Shown piece by piece: positions 17,278 to 25,707 of a stretch of 64,000 nt of DNA. The notes below the pieces were generated by a model. The model ran no database searches, was not told the DNA's origin, and saw only the letters and a program-made list of their open reading frames with translations. Position 1 is the stretch's first letter, and every line of letters begins with the position of its first letter. Source of the stretch: Alphaproteobacteria bacterium (lineage in GTDB: Bacteria; Pseudomonadota; Alphaproteobacteria; Caulobacterales; Parvularculaceae); NCBI GenBank assembly GCA_030433215.1, contig JAUIMC010000001.1, forward strand, positions 62,001 to 126,000, read 5' to 3'. A program made the translations under genes and the position numbers.

Positions 17278-19305
17278 TCATCCCGCCGCCTTTGACTGCT
17301 TCTTCACCCAGGCCAGCAGCAGCGCCAGGGCCGCCGGGGTCACCCCTTCGATGCGCCCGGCCTGACCGAGGGTCGCCGGCTGCGCATCGATGAGCTTCTG
17401 GCGCACCTCATTGGAGAGGCCGGAGATCGCCGCATAGTCGAGATCGGCGGGCAGGGCGAGGCTTTCGTCCTTTTTGAAGGCGACGATGTCCGCCTCCTGC
17501 CGGTGGAGATAACCGGCATAGAGCGCATCGAAAGCCAATTGTTCCGCAACCGCATCGGGCATCTCGCCAAGTTCCGGCCAGATCGCGGAAAGCGCCGCCA
17601 GATCGACGCCGGGCAGGGCCAAAAGGTCGGTCACCGAGCGCCGGCGGCCATCCTTGTTGAGCTTCAGCCCGTATTTTTCGGCCTCATTGGGGGTGAGGGT
17701 AGTCTCCCGCGCCCAGATCCGCGCGGCGTCGAGCGCCGATTGTTTCACGTGAAACATACCGGCTCTACGCTCGCCCACGATCCCCGCCGCAACGCCCACC
17801 GGCGTCAGGCGCTGGTCGGCATTGTCGGCGCGCAGCGTCAGGCGGTATTCCGCGCGGCTCGTGAACATGCGGTAGGGTTCTGTAACTCCGTTGGTCACAA
17901 GGTCATCGATCATCACGCCGATATAGGCCTGCGCCCGATCTAGGGTGAACGGCTCGCCCCCGGTCGCGACCCTGGCGGCGTTGACCCCGGCCATCAGCCC
18001 CTGCGCCGCCGCTTCTTCATAGCCGGTGGTGCCGTTGATCTGGCCGGCCAGGAAAAGCCCGGGCAGGGCGCGCGTCTCCAGCGTCCGGGTCAGCGAGCGC
18101 GGATCCACATAGTCATATTCGATGGCGTAGCCGTAGCGGATCACCTCGGCGCGCTCGAGACCGGGGATGGTCTTCAGGAACGCGGCCTGCACGTCTTCGG
18201 GCAGGGAGGTCGAAATCCCGTTCGGGTAGACCGTGTGGTCGTCCAACCCCTCCGGTTCGAGGAAAATCTGGTGGCTTTCGCGCTCGGCGAAGCGCACCAC
18301 CTTGTCCTCGATGGAGGGGCAATAGCGCGGGCCCCGGCCCGAGACGGCGCCCCCATAGACCGCGGATTTACTGAGGTTCGCCTCGATGATCGCGTGGGTC
18401 TCGGCGCTCGTATAGGTGATCCCGCAGGCGATCTGCGGCACCTCGATGCGCTCGGTCAAGAAAGAGAAAGGAACGGGGCGCTCGTCCGCCGGCTGCATCT
18501 CCAGCCGGTCCCAGTCGATGGTCCGTCCGTCGAGCCGCGCCGGGGTCCCGGTCTTGAGGCGGCCCATTTTGAGCCCCAGCCCGTAGAGCCGGTCGGAAAG
18601 GCCGACCGCCGGCGCCTCAACCCCGCCGCCCCACTCCTTGTTGGCGGCGCGGGCATTCGCGCGGCCCGCCGGAATGCGCTTGTCGCCGATATGGATGACG
18701 CCCTTGAGGAAGGTCCCGGTGGTCAGCACCACCGCCTTCGCCCGGATCTCGGCGCCGTCGGCGGTAATAACGCCCTGGACGTGCTGCCTCACCCCCATCC
18801 CCGGCTTCGCCGGGACTTCCCCCGCCAGCGGGGGAAGAGGGTCATTGTGGCAGGCTTCCTCCCCCGCTTGCGGGGGAGGTGTCCGCGTAGCGGACGGAGG
18901 GGGTGTTCCACGTGGAACATCCTCGACGATCAGATCCTCCACCGCGGCTTCCAGAATATCGAGGCCGGGATAGGCGGAGAGGATCTCCTGCATGGTCTCG
19001 CGATAGAGCCTGCGGTCGGCCTGGGCGCGCGGGCCCCGTACCGCCGGCCCCTTGGAGCGGTTCAGCATCCGGAACTGGATGCCGGCCTTGTCGATTACCC
19101 GGCCCATGAGGCCGTCGAGGGCGTCGACCTCGCGCACCAGATGGCCCTTGCCGAGCCCGCCGATGGCCGGATTGCAGGACATCTCGCCGATCGTGTCGCG
19201 CCGGTGGGTCGCGAGGAGCGTGCGCGCGCCGGCCCGCGCCGCCGCCGCAGCAGCCTCGCATCCGGCGTGTCCGCCTCCGATCACGATGACGTCGTAGTCG
19301 CTCAT
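17278..19305 (-). CDS. mnmG: tRNA uridine-5-carboxymethylaminomethyl modification enzyme MnmG
   Basis: A 675-residue FAD enzyme (GidA) that, with MnmE, modifies U34 of tRNAs. The FAD-binding loop is [14 protein letters not shown] at residues 7-20, followed by [16 protein letters not shown] and [12 protein letters not shown]. The C-terminal domain ends with the usual helical region. The start was set at MSDYDVIV. About 45 residues (roughly 129-176) of proline- and glycine-rich sequence, including [10 protein letters not shown] and [12 protein letters not shown], interrupt the region after EDLIVED. They are the translation of a palindromic repeat, which explains the excess over the usual ~630 residues. 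Two parS sites lie inside the gene. Confidence 0.96.
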   Translation of the reverse strand: MSDYDVIVIGGGHAGCEAAAAAARAGARTLLATHRRDTIGEMSCNPAIGGLGKGHLVREVDALDGLMGRVIDKAGIQFRMLNRSKGPAVRGPRAQADRRLYRETMQEILSAYPGLDILEAAVEDLIVEDVPRGTPPPSATRTPPPQAGEEACHNDPLPPLAGEVPAKPGMGVRQHVQGVITADGAEIRAKAVVLTTGTFLKGVIHIGDKRIPAGRANARAANKEWGGGVEAPAVGLSDRLYGLGLKMGRLKTGTPARLDGRTIDWDRLEMQPADERPVPFSFLTERIEVPQIACGITYTSAETHAIIEANLSKSAVYGGAVSGRGPRYCPSIEDKVVRFAERESHQIFLEPEGLDDHTVYPNGISTSLPEDVQAAFLKTIPGLERAEVIRYGYAIEYDYVDPRSLTRTLETRALPGLFLAGQINGTTGYEEAAAQGLMAGVNAARVATGGEPFTLDRAQAYIGVMIDDLVTNGVTEPYRMFTSRAEYRLTLRADNADQRLTPVGVAAGIVGERRAGMFHVKQSALDAARIWARETTLTPNEAEKYGLKLNKDGRRRSVTDLLALPGVDLAALSAIWPELGEMPDAVAEQLAFDALYAGYLHRQEADIVAFKKDESLALPADLDYAAISGLSNEVRQKLIDAQPATLGQAGRIEGVTPAALALLLAWVKKQSKAAG
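17741..17756. promoter_or_regulatory. parS: parS site 2 (inside mnmG)
   Basis: TGTTTCACGTGAAACA, a perfect 16-bp palindrome matching the canonical parS. It encodes the MFHVKQ segment of MnmG. Confidence 0.93.
18783..18903. repeat. Palindromic repeat element inserted in frame in mnmG
   Basis: Hairpins ACTTCCCCCGCC-A-GCGGGGGAAG (near 18814-18838) and CCTCCCCCGCTT-GCGGGGGAGG (near 18856-18879), plus GTCCGC-GTA-GCGGAC (18880-18895), lie inside the mnmG frame and are translated as proline/glycine-rich residues. The hairpin units are the same family as in the rsmG-mnmG gap. The length is compatible with the frame, and flanking MnmG homology resumes on both sides. Confidence 0.8.
18904..18919. promoter_or_regulatory. 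parS: parS site 3 (inside mnmG)
   Basis: TGTTCCACGTGGAACA, a perfect palindrome, one symmetrical step from the canonical site. It directly abuts the repeat element in mnmG and encodes DVPRGT. Confidence 0.85.
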
Positions 19306-19380
19306 AGGTCTCCTCAGGGCGCGGGATATAGGCCCGCGCCACGGCAAATGCACCATCTTTCCGGGACCGAAGCCCCGGAA

Positions 19381-19396
19381 TGTTTCACGTGAAACA
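19381..19396. promoter_or_regulatory. parS: parS site 4 (intergenic)
   Basis: TGTTTCACGTGAAACA, a perfect canonical site between mnmG and the small membrane protein gene, 4 bp beyond the latter's stop. Confidence 0.93.
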
Positions 19397-19399
19397 GCC

Positions 19400-19624
19400 C
19401 TAGAGGACGCAGGCCCGGGCCATGACGAAAACGATGAACAGCCAAAGGCCGTTCACGGTCAGGGCCGGGAAGTGGTCCACGAGCGCCTGGGCCCAGTCTT
19501 CCTTGCGCCGGGCGGCGGCGAACTGCCTCACCAGCCGCCGGGCGGTCAGCACGCAGAGCGCGCTCCACCCGAGGAGCATGAAAAGACCGATCCAGAAAAG
19601 CTGGCTGTCAGGACCAACACACAT
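19400..19624 (-). CDS. Small two-helix membrane protein, unknown function
   Basis: A 74-residue protein with hydrophobic segments at about residues 8-26 ([18 protein letters not shown]) and 58-72 ([15 protein letters not shown]), separated by a basic loop ([13 protein letters not shown]). I do not recognise a family. A GTG 21 bp upstream (19645) is an alternative start; neither has a well-spaced ribosome site. It lies between parS sites 4 and 5 in the same orientation as mnmG and mnmE. Confidence 0.55.
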   Translation of the reverse strand: MCVGPDSQLFWIGLFMLLGWSALCVLTARRLVRQFAAARRKEDWAQALVDHFPALTVNGLWLFIVFVMARACVL

Positions 19625-19656
19625 GGGGCCATTATAGGCCTCCACGCTTTCCAGAC

Positions 19657-19672
19657 TGTTTCACGTGGAACA
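19657..19672. promoter_or_regulatory. parS: parS site 5 (intergenic)
   Basis: TGTTTCACGTGGAACA, same variant as sites 1 and 7, just upstream of the small membrane protein gene. Confidence 0.88.
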
Positions 19673-19861
19673 GCCTAAGGCCTCCCCGGAAGGCGGGGAT
19701 AGATTTGAAGGTCACGAATTGTTGCGGGTTTGCCGGTCCCCAAGGCTTCCAGGCCCCCAAGTTTACAAATCGGAAAGCATAAGGCGAAAGCCCCGTTTCG
19801 GGCATGGGCGGTGCAACGGCCCCTGCGCTTGTACGCAACAACCAACATGAAGGGGTGCGAT

Positions 19862-20110
19862 ATGGCGCGGTCAGTTACTTTGCGTTCAAGGGGGAAACCG
19901 CTTTTCGGGGAGGGTGTCGCGCCCGGCCCGAAAGGCACGGCGTCGCTGGCGGATGAGCTCAACCGGCGGCTCAAGGAGAAATACCGCAATTACGAGCGGG
20001 CGGCGCTGCGGCTGGAACTTCGGGGCGACTATGATTCCGCCCAGGTGTTGAGGCGGGCCGCAAGCCGGGCAAGGCTTCTGAGGAACCGGCCCGCCAACGA
20101 CGAGAGCTAA
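19862..20110 (+). CDS. Small basic protein, unknown function
   Basis: An 82-residue, Arg-rich protein, preceded by AAGGGG six bases before its ATG, which decides the start over an ATG 15 bp upstream. The C-terminal half (ADELNRRLKEKYRNYERAALRLELRG) is predicted helical, with heptad-like leucine spacing. It is the only rightward gene in the mnmG-mnmE interval. No family recognised. Confidence 0.55.
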   Translation: MARSVTLRSRGKPLFGEGVAPGPKGTASLADELNRRLKEKYRNYERAALRLELRGDYDSAQVLRRAASRARLLRNRPANDES

Positions 20111-20118
20111 GGCCGGGC

Positions 20119-21501
20119 CTACTTCCCGATACAAAAACTCGAGAAAATCTCGCCGAGGACGTCCTCGACGCCCACCGCGCCGGTAATCTTGCCGAGCGCC
20201 CGGGCGGCGAGGCGCGCGTCCTCGGCGGCGAGCTCCGGCGCGCGCTCGATCAGGCTTTCGGCGCGGGCCAGCGCCTCCAGCGCTTCGGCCACGGCGGCCA
20301 CATGCCGGGCGCGGGTGAGGGCGGGGCCGTCGGATGCGCCTTCAGCGGCCTTCTGCGTCAGCGCATTGAGAAGCGCGGCCATACCTTTTCCGGTCTTGGC
20401 CGAGACCGAGAGCTCCGTGAAAGGCGATTGCGCCATTTCAGGACCGTTTCCGGCCTCGTTTGCGATGTCAGCCTTGTTCCAGACGACAATGTCGCCGGGC
20501 TTCAAGAGGGCCAATGTTTCACGTGAAACACTCGTCGTTTCGCCCTCAAGAATTGTTTCACGTGGAACATTTTCCGACGCGTCGAGAACGAGGACGCGGA
20601 TATCCGCAGCCTCCGCTTTTCGGCGCGCGCGCTTTATCCCTTCCTCTTCAATGACATCCCCGGCCATACCGCGAAGCCCCGCGGTGTCGGCGACGCTCGC
20701 CGCCATGCCGCCCAGATCGAGCCGCGCTTCGACCACATCCCGGGTGGTCCCGGCGATGTCGGAGACGATGGCGACCTCGGAGCCGGCGAGGGCATTCATC
20801 AGGGATGACTTGCCGGCGTTGGGCGGCCCGATGATGGCGATCGAGACCCCTTCGCGGATCTTCCGTGCACGGACAGACTGGTTAAGAAACTCGGTTAACG
20901 AGTCTTTAAGGCTTTTGATGGCAGGCCCGGCCCGGGCCGCAACGGCGGCCGGAACGTCGCCCTCATCGGGGAAATCGATGTCAGCTTCGAGGGGCGCCAG
21001 GACGTCCAGGATCTGCTGGCGCCAGCCTTCCGCAGCCTCGGAAAGCCGCCCGTCGAGCTGACCCAAAGCCTGCATTCTCTGTAGGGTCGTTTCGGAATCG
21101 ATAAGGTCTGCAAGGGCCTCCACCTGGGCCAAATCGAGCTTGCCGTTTTTGAGGGCGCGCAAGGTGAATTCGCCTGCCTCGGCGGGCCGGGCGCCGGCCT
21201 GGGCGAGGGCTTCATAGAGAGCGCTTTCGACCGCGCGGGACCCATGAAGATGCAGCTCGGCGACGTCCTCGCCGGTGAAGCTCGCCGGTCCCTCGAAAAG
21301 TATGGCCAGACCGCGGTCGATGACGGCGCGGGTCTCTGGGTCGCGCACGCTCACATAGGCGGCGGCGCGGTTAGCAATCCGTTTACCAACCAAGTCATTG
21401 AAAATCCTGTGGGCGTCAGGCCCGGACAGGCGAAACACCGCAACCCCGGCCTTCCCGGCCCCTGAGGCGCGGGCGAAAATCGTATCGCTCCGCTCTGACA
21501 T
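20119..21501 (-). CDS. mnmE: tRNA modification GTPase MnmE
   Basis: A 460-residue GTPase (TrmE) that acts with MnmG. The N-terminal THF-binding domain starts DTIFARASGAGKAGVAVFRLSG. The G domain has GPPNAGKSSLMNAL (P-loop), SDIAGTTRD (switch I), DTAGLR (G3) and NKAD (G4). The C-terminal motif is CIGK, with the essential cysteine. The start was set at MSERSDTIFA, because upstream codons come from a palindromic repeat. Two parS sites lie within the G domain, encoding NVPRET and SVSRET between LDASE and LALLKPGD. Confidence 0.97.
   Translation of the reverse strand: MSERSDTIFARASGAGKAGVAVFRLSGPDAHRIFNDLVGKRIANRAAAYVSVRDPETRAVIDRGLAILFEGPASFTGEDVAELHLHGSRAVESALYEALAQAGARPAEAGEFTLRALKNGKLDLAQVEALADLIDSETTLQRMQALGQLDGRLSEAAEGWRQQILDVLAPLEADIDFPDEGDVPAAVAARAGPAIKSLKDSLTEFLNQSVRARKIREGVSIAIIGPPNAGKSSLMNALAGSEVAIVSDIAGTTRDVVEARLDLGGMAASVADTAGLRGMAGDVIEEEGIKRARRKAEAADIRVLVLDASENVPRETILEGETTSVSRETLALLKPGDIVVWNKADIANEAGNGPEMAQSPFTELSVSAKTGKGMAALLNALTQKAAEGASDGPALTRARHVAAVAEALEALARAESLIERAPELAAEDARLAARALGKITGAVGVEDVLGEIFSSFCIGK
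20515..20530. promoter_or_regulatory. parS: parS site 6 (inside mnmE)
   Basis: TGTTTCACGTGAAACA, a perfect canonical site in the mnmE G-domain coding sequence. Confidence 0.93.
20554..20569. promoter_or_regulatory. parS: parS site 7 (inside mnmE)
   Basis: TGTTTCACGTGGAACA, 39 bp from site 6, also in mnmE. Confidence 0.88.
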
Positions 21502-21511
21502 CCACTCTCCG

Positions 21512-21618
21512 ATCATCCCCGCGCAGGCGGGGATCCAGTTAACCGTCTCTGGGTCCCCGCTGGAGTTTATCATCGGGCCAGCCTTAGCTGGACCCTGGGG
21601 GGGACGAGCGGGAAGTAG
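21512..21618. repeat. Palindromic repeat (CCCCGC-GGCGGGGAT family) upstream of mnmE
   Basis: ATCCCCGC-GCA-GGCGGGGAT (about 21515-21534), a spacer, then further complementary segments (gggtccccgctgga ... ggccagccttagctggacc). This resembles the dispersed repeats that translate as IPAQAGIQ or WIPACAGM in many alphaproteobacterial genomes. It lies just upstream of the mnmE start, and its in-frame reading would add a spurious N-terminal extension. Confidence 0.7.
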
Positions 21619-21634
21619 TTAGCACAAAGAAAAC

Positions 21635-21865
21635 CTATTTCTTCGAGCCCATGCCCATCATGTTCTGGAACTGCTCGAAGCTCTTGCCGGACATGGTCAG
21701 CCATTGCGCCACCAGCTTTTCCGGATCGGCGAGGGTGTCCATGTTCTCCTTGGCCCGCCTGGTCATCTCGTCGATGATCATCTTGTTCATGGGCTCGAGA
21801 TCGGGCTGGCCGAAAAAGGCGCGGGCCTCCGCAGGCGTGCAGTCGATATTGACGGTGAGTTTCAT
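21635..21865 (-). CDS. DUF6489-like small protein
   Basis: A 76-residue protein starting MKLTVNIDCTPAEAR, with ARAFFGQPDLEPMN and a methionine-rich tail (QNMMGMGSKK). The pattern matches the small alphaproteobacterial DUF6489 family as I recall it; the function is unknown. The upstream methionine (6 codons earlier) is less likely because MKLTVNID is the conserved start. Preceded by GGAGCGGTCCC-type sequence. Confidence 0.72.
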   Translation of the reverse strand: MKLTVNIDCTPAEARAFFGQPDLEPMNKMIIDEMTRRAKENMDTLADPEKLVAQWLTMSGKSFEQFQNMMGMGSKK

Positions 21866-21949
21866 GGGACCGCTCCTTCGCATCTCAAGGCCACAAGGCC
21901 TTAACGTAATTGGCGCTCAGGGAACAGTCTCGCAAGGGCGCAATCGTCG

Positions 21950-22948
21950 CTACCGCCCGGCAGGGGCGGGCGCAGCGACGCAGGCGAGCCCTTCATACCC
22001 TCCGTCCGGTCCGAAATAGACCGTAAAACGCCCGGCCGGGCGGCGGGAGGCGCGCCCGGTTTCCGGGTCGGAAGGATAGACTTCATAGCGCTGAAGCGCA
22101 CCGTTCACGCCCGCCGTCCGGCGGTCCACAAAACGCGCCTCGCCCGGCCCGGCCGCACAGACGCCGCCGGTTTCCCTGTCGATCAGCCTGGCGCCGGGGA
22201 CAATTTCACAGCGCGGGGCAAATCGCGCCTGATCATCCGTACAGAAGTCAATACCCTCATCGGCCCTGGCGAACTCGTACGCCTCGCGCAACAGGGCGTG
22301 AATGGATGCGAACTCCCGGCTCTGCGCCCAGCCGGGCGAGGAGTCGATGATCCGCCGCAGCGCTTCGTCGGCGCGCCCAAGCTCATAAAGGCGCTCATCG
22401 ACCTGGCGCTCGGCGTAAGGCAGGCTGTCGCGCGCATCCCTTATGTCCTCGCGGGCGCGGGCGATCTCCTTGTCCGTGGACTCCTCGTCCCGCAAGACCC
22501 GGCGCGCCCGGCGGATATCCGAGCGATAGCTGTCGACGCTGTAGACCGCGCTGTTATAGGCGCTCTCGGCGCGGCTGCGCACGAGTTCCGCTTCATGAAC
22601 GCGCCGGCCCTGGAGATAACCGCTCAAAAAGCCCGGCTCGTCCTCGGCCGCACAGACGCCGAGATAGGCCTTGCCCGCGCGCCCGAACGCATAGCCGCCG
22701 CCTTCGGTGCACAGTCGCCCGAGCGCCAGATCGCGGCCTTCCCAATAGGGGCCGGCGTCGGCCGGCGCGCCATAGCTTTGGCACAGGGCGACCCTTTCGT
22801 CATAGGCGCGGGGGAGGCGGCCTTCGGCGCCGTCTTCAAGTCCCGCCCCATACCAGTCGCCGACGAGGCATTCCTCCTCGGTCATCAGCTCCGTGGCGCA
22901 GCCGGACAGAAAAGCCGCCGCCAGAAAAACGCCGAACAAAGTCCGCAT
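21950..22948 (-). CDS. DUF2799-type lipoprotein
   Basis: A 332-residue lipoprotein with signal MRTLFGVFLAAAFLSGC; the cysteine at residue 17 fits the lipobox LSGC. The front half has the repeated W-x2-G-x2-D-G and C-x-G/Y pattern (CLVGDWYGAGLEDGAEG, YWEGRDLALGRLC, FLSGYLQGRR) characteristic of DUF2799 proteins. The middle (about 120-215) is a long charged helix with E/R/D heptads, probably coiled coil. Likely periplasmic or inner face of the outer membrane; function unknown. Confidence 0.8.
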   Translation of the reverse strand: MRTLFGVFLAAAFLSGCATELMTEEECLVGDWYGAGLEDGAEGRLPRAYDERVALCQSYGAPADAGPYWEGRDLALGRLCTEGGGYAFGRAGKAYLGVCAAEDEPGFLSGYLQGRRVHEAELVRSRAESAYNSAVYSVDSYRSDIRRARRVLRDEESTDKEIARAREDIRDARDSLPYAERQVDERLYELGRADEALRRIIDSSPGWAQSREFASIHALLREAYEFARADEGIDFCTDDQARFAPRCEIVPGARLIDRETGGVCAAGPGEARFVDRRTAGVNGALQRYEVYPSDPETGRASRRPAGRFTVYFGPDGGYEGLACVAAPAPAGR

Positions 22949-23059
22949 GAAACTGTCCCCCTATTTCCCCGAGGCGCAGCTTCCCTTCTGGCGGCGCGGC
23001 GGTCAACAACAAGCCGTGAGCCGCTTGTCGGCGGGGCGGCGACAGGATACGGGAGTCTC

Positions 23060-24031
23060 ATGAGCAAAGCGGTTTTTCTCGACGAACATGGCGGGCCCGA
23101 GCGTTTCGAGCTTCGCGAGCAGACGCTGTCCGCCCCCGATCCCGGCGAAATCCGGGTGCGCCACAAGGCGGTTGGCCTAAATTTCATCGATATCTATCAG
23201 CGAAAAGGCCTCTATCCGGTCTCTTTGCCGGGGGTTCTCGGATCGGAAGCCGCCGGCGTTGTCGAGGAGGTCGGCGAGGGCGTCGACGAGTTCAAGCCGG
23301 GCGACCGGGTCGCCTGTCTTTACGGGGCCGGCGCCTATGCGGAGGAGGGGACGGCCCCCGCCGCCATGGCCGCGAAAATTCCTGACGGGGTTTCCGACGA
23401 CGCCGCGGCGGCGATCTTCCTCAAAGGCCTCACCGCCGAAATGCTGCTGCGCCAGGTCTATCCCTTAAAGGCCGGCGACACCTGTCTCATCCACGCGGCG
23501 GCCGGCGGCGTCGGCAGCCTCCTGTGCCAATGGGCGAAACATATCGGCGCGCGCGTCATCGCCATTGTCGGCTCTGCCGAAAAGGAAGCGATCGCCCGCG
23601 AGAACGGCGCCGACGAGGTCATCATCCGTACCCAGACGGAAAATCTCGCCAGCGAAGTGCGCCGCCTGACAGGCGGCGCCGGGGTCGAGGTCGTCTACGA
23701 CTCCATTGGCGAGGCCACCTTCGAGGCCTCGCTCGACAGCCTCGCCCTGCGCGGCCACATGGTCACCTATGGCAATGCGTCGGGCCCCGTCCCGGCGGTC
23801 TCCCCGCTGGAGCTCATGCGGCGCGGCTCCCTCACCCTCACCCGGCCTTCGCTTTTCCACTATGCGACGCCCGACCGCCTGCCGGCCATGGCCGCCGCGC
23901 TGTTCGAGATGGTGGCGAGCGGCGCGGTGAAGCCGAAGATCGCGCATCGCCTGCCCTTGTCCGAGATCGCCGAAGCCCACCGCCTCCTGGAAAGCGGCAA
24001 GACCACGGGCGCGATCATCCTCGCGCCGTGA
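23060..24031 (+). CDS. Quinone oxidoreductase (zinc-free MDR family, QOR)
   Basis: A 323-residue medium-chain dehydrogenase. The N-terminal GroES-like domain has the HKAVGLNFIDIYQRKGLYP and GSEAAGVVEEVGEGV motifs, and the Rossmann motif is AAAGGVGSLLCQWAKHIGARVI near residue 147. Zinc-ligand cysteines of alcohol dehydrogenases are absent, as in NADPH:quinone reductases. The start is preceded by GGGAG. It reduces quinones with NADPH, probably one or two electrons at a time. Confidence 0.9.
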   Translation: MSKAVFLDEHGGPERFELREQTLSAPDPGEIRVRHKAVGLNFIDIYQRKGLYPVSLPGVLGSEAAGVVEEVGEGVDEFKPGDRVACLYGAGAYAEEGTAPAAMAAKIPDGVSDDAAAAIFLKGLTAEMLLRQVYPLKAGDTCLIHAAAGGVGSLLCQWAKHIGARVIAIVGSAEKEAIARENGADEVIIRTQTENLASEVRRLTGGAGVEVVYDSIGEATFEASLDSLALRGHMVTYGNASGPVPAVSPLELMRRGSLTLTRPSLFHYATPDRLPAMAAALFEMVASGAVKPKIAHRLPLSEIAEAHRLLESGKTTGAIILAP

Positions 24032-24047
24032 ACCCGAGTAGTTTCAT

Positions 24048-25013
24048 ATGCTTAGATGGTTAAGCGCCGTTAGTCTTTTCGCCCTCGCGGCCTGCGGCGA
24101 CTCTGATACCGACACAGTCACACAAAAAGCCGCGACCCCGCCCGGCGCCTGGTCGATCGCCCCTGACGGCGATCTCAACGCCTTTTTCGACTGCCTCAAG
24201 GCTTCCGACGCCGCGCTCGTCTCGGCCCATCGCGGCGGGGCCTATCCCGGCTATCCGGAAAACGCCCTCGAGACCATGCAAGCGCTGATGGCGGACGTTC
24301 CGGCGATCATGGAAATCGACGTCGCGACCTCATCCGACGGGGTTCTCTATCTCCATCATGACGACACGCTGGGGCGCACCACCAATGGCGAGGGCGAGAG
24401 CGACGCGCTCGCCTGGACCGAGATCGAGGCCCTGAAGCTCGAAGACAATGACGGCGAAGAGACATCCTTCTCGCCGACCCGGTTTTCGGACGCCCTGCGC
24501 TGGGCCGGCGGGCGCACCATTCTTCAAGTCGATTTCAAGAGGACGACCCGTTACGAGGACGTCGTTGCCGAGATAAAACGTCAGCAAGCGGAAGATCGCG
24601 TGATCCTGATCGCCTATTCCAGAGCCGCCGCGCGCAAGCTCCACGGCCTTCTCCCCGGCGCGATGATCTCGCTTTCTCTCGACACCCAGTCGGCGCTCAA
24701 CGCCGCCGTCGCGGCCGGCGTTCCCGACGATCGCATTCTCGGCTTCACCGGCACGGAAGATCCGCGCCCGCGCCTGTTCTCCATTCTCAATGGCCGCGAC
24801 GTCGAAGTGATTTTCGGCACGCTCGGGGGCGGCGATTCCATCGACAACGACATCGCGCGCTCCGGCTATGAAGCGCTTTACGCCGACATCGCCGCCCAAG
24901 GCGCCGACATCATCGCCACCGACCGGCCGCGCGAGGCTTACGCCGCCCTCAAAGAAGCGGGACGCGCGCCCGAAGCCGGGGAATGCGGCATCACAAAAGG
25001 GGTTTCCTCTTGA
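24048..25013 (+). CDS. Glycerophosphodiester phosphodiesterase, lipoprotein
   Basis: A 321-residue exported enzyme with lipobox LAAC (cysteine near residue 17). The GDPD signature is clear: AHRGGAYPGYPENALETM carries the first catalytic histidine and the metal-binding E, EIDVATSSDGVLYLHHDDTLGRTTNGEG carries the metal-binding E-x-D and the second histidine, and DFKR follows. It would hydrolyse glycerophosphodiesters released by phospholipid turnover in the periplasm. The following gene overlaps its stop. Confidence 0.9.
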   Translation: MLRWLSAVSLFALAACGDSDTDTVTQKAATPPGAWSIAPDGDLNAFFDCLKASDAALVSAHRGGAYPGYPENALETMQALMADVPAIMEIDVATSSDGVLYLHHDDTLGRTTNGEGESDALAWTEIEALKLEDNDGEETSFSPTRFSDALRWAGGRTILQVDFKRTTRYEDVVAEIKRQQAEDRVILIAYSRAAARKLHGLLPGAMISLSLDTQSALNAAVAAGVPDDRILGFTGTEDPRPRLFSILNGRDVEVIFGTLGGGDSIDNDIARSGYEALYADIAAQGADIIATDRPREAYAALKEAGRAPEAGECGITKGVSS

Positions 25014-25681
25014 ATATCAGATACTTGCCGGGCATCTGCCTGGTCGCTCTTGCCGCCTGCGCCGGCCCCGCTGACGACACCGTCTCGGACGCAACCGCGC
25101 CGCAAGAGATCACCGCGCCCGCCGGGGAATACCGTCTCGACAAGACCCATGCGAGCCTTGTCTTCCGCGTCGATCATCTCGGCTTCTCCATGTATACGGG
25201 CCAGTTCGCCGATTACGACGCGACGCTCCAATTCGATCCAGAGGCGCCCGAAACCATGAGCGTCGAAGCAACGGTGACGGTTCCCTCCCTGACGATCCCG
25301 TCGCCGCCGGAAGGCTTCCTCGATGAATTGCTGGGCCCCGACTGGTTTGAGGCGGACGCGCATCCGCGCATCACATTTCGGTCGACGAAAGTAACGCAAA
25401 CGGGTCCGCGCAGCGCGACCGTGGAAGGCGAGCTAGAGATGCTCGGCGTCACGGCGCCGGTTACGATGGAGGCGGAATTCATCGGCGGCTATCAGGGCTA
25501 TCCGCCTTACGATCCCAATGCGCGGATCGGTTTTTCCGCACACGGAACATTGAACCGCTCCGATTTCGGCTTCACGCAAGGCCTGCCGCCGGAAGGCTCA
25601 AGCATGGGCGTCGGCGATGCGGTCTCGTTCCGGATCGACGCCGAATTCAGCGGCCCGCCTGCCCCGGAGGCGATCGAATAA
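25010..25681 (+). CDS. YceI-family lipoprotein
   Basis: A 223-residue YceI (polyisoprenoid-binding lipocalin-like) protein: YRLDKTHASLVFRVDHLGFS near the start, later FRSTKVTQTG and GFSAHGTLNRSDFGF. The start is uncertain. A TTG at 25010 overlaps the GDPD stop (TTGA), has AAGGGG about 8 bp upstream and gives a normal lipoprotein signal (LPGICLVALAAC). An ATG at 24983 would add nine polar residues. Probably translationally coupled to the GDPD gene and lipid-anchored at the envelope. Confidence 0.85.
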   Translation: MNIRYLPGICLVALAACAGPADDTVSDATAPQEITAPAGEYRLDKTHASLVFRVDHLGFSMYTGQFADYDATLQFDPEAPETMSVEATVTVPSLTIPSPPEGFLDELLGPDWFEADAHPRITFRSTKVTQTGPRSATVEGELEMLGVTAPVTMEAEFIGGYQGYPPYDPNARIGFSAHGTLNRSDFGFTQGLPPEGSSMGVGDAVSFRIDAEFSGPPAPEAIE

Positions 25682-25707
25682 GCCAAACCATATCAGGGAG
25701 TTAGCAC

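Noticed and set aside
19673-19861. Small RNA in the 190-bp gap before the 82-aa gene
   Set aside because: Some complementarity is present, but there is no clear promoter and terminator pair and no recognised family.
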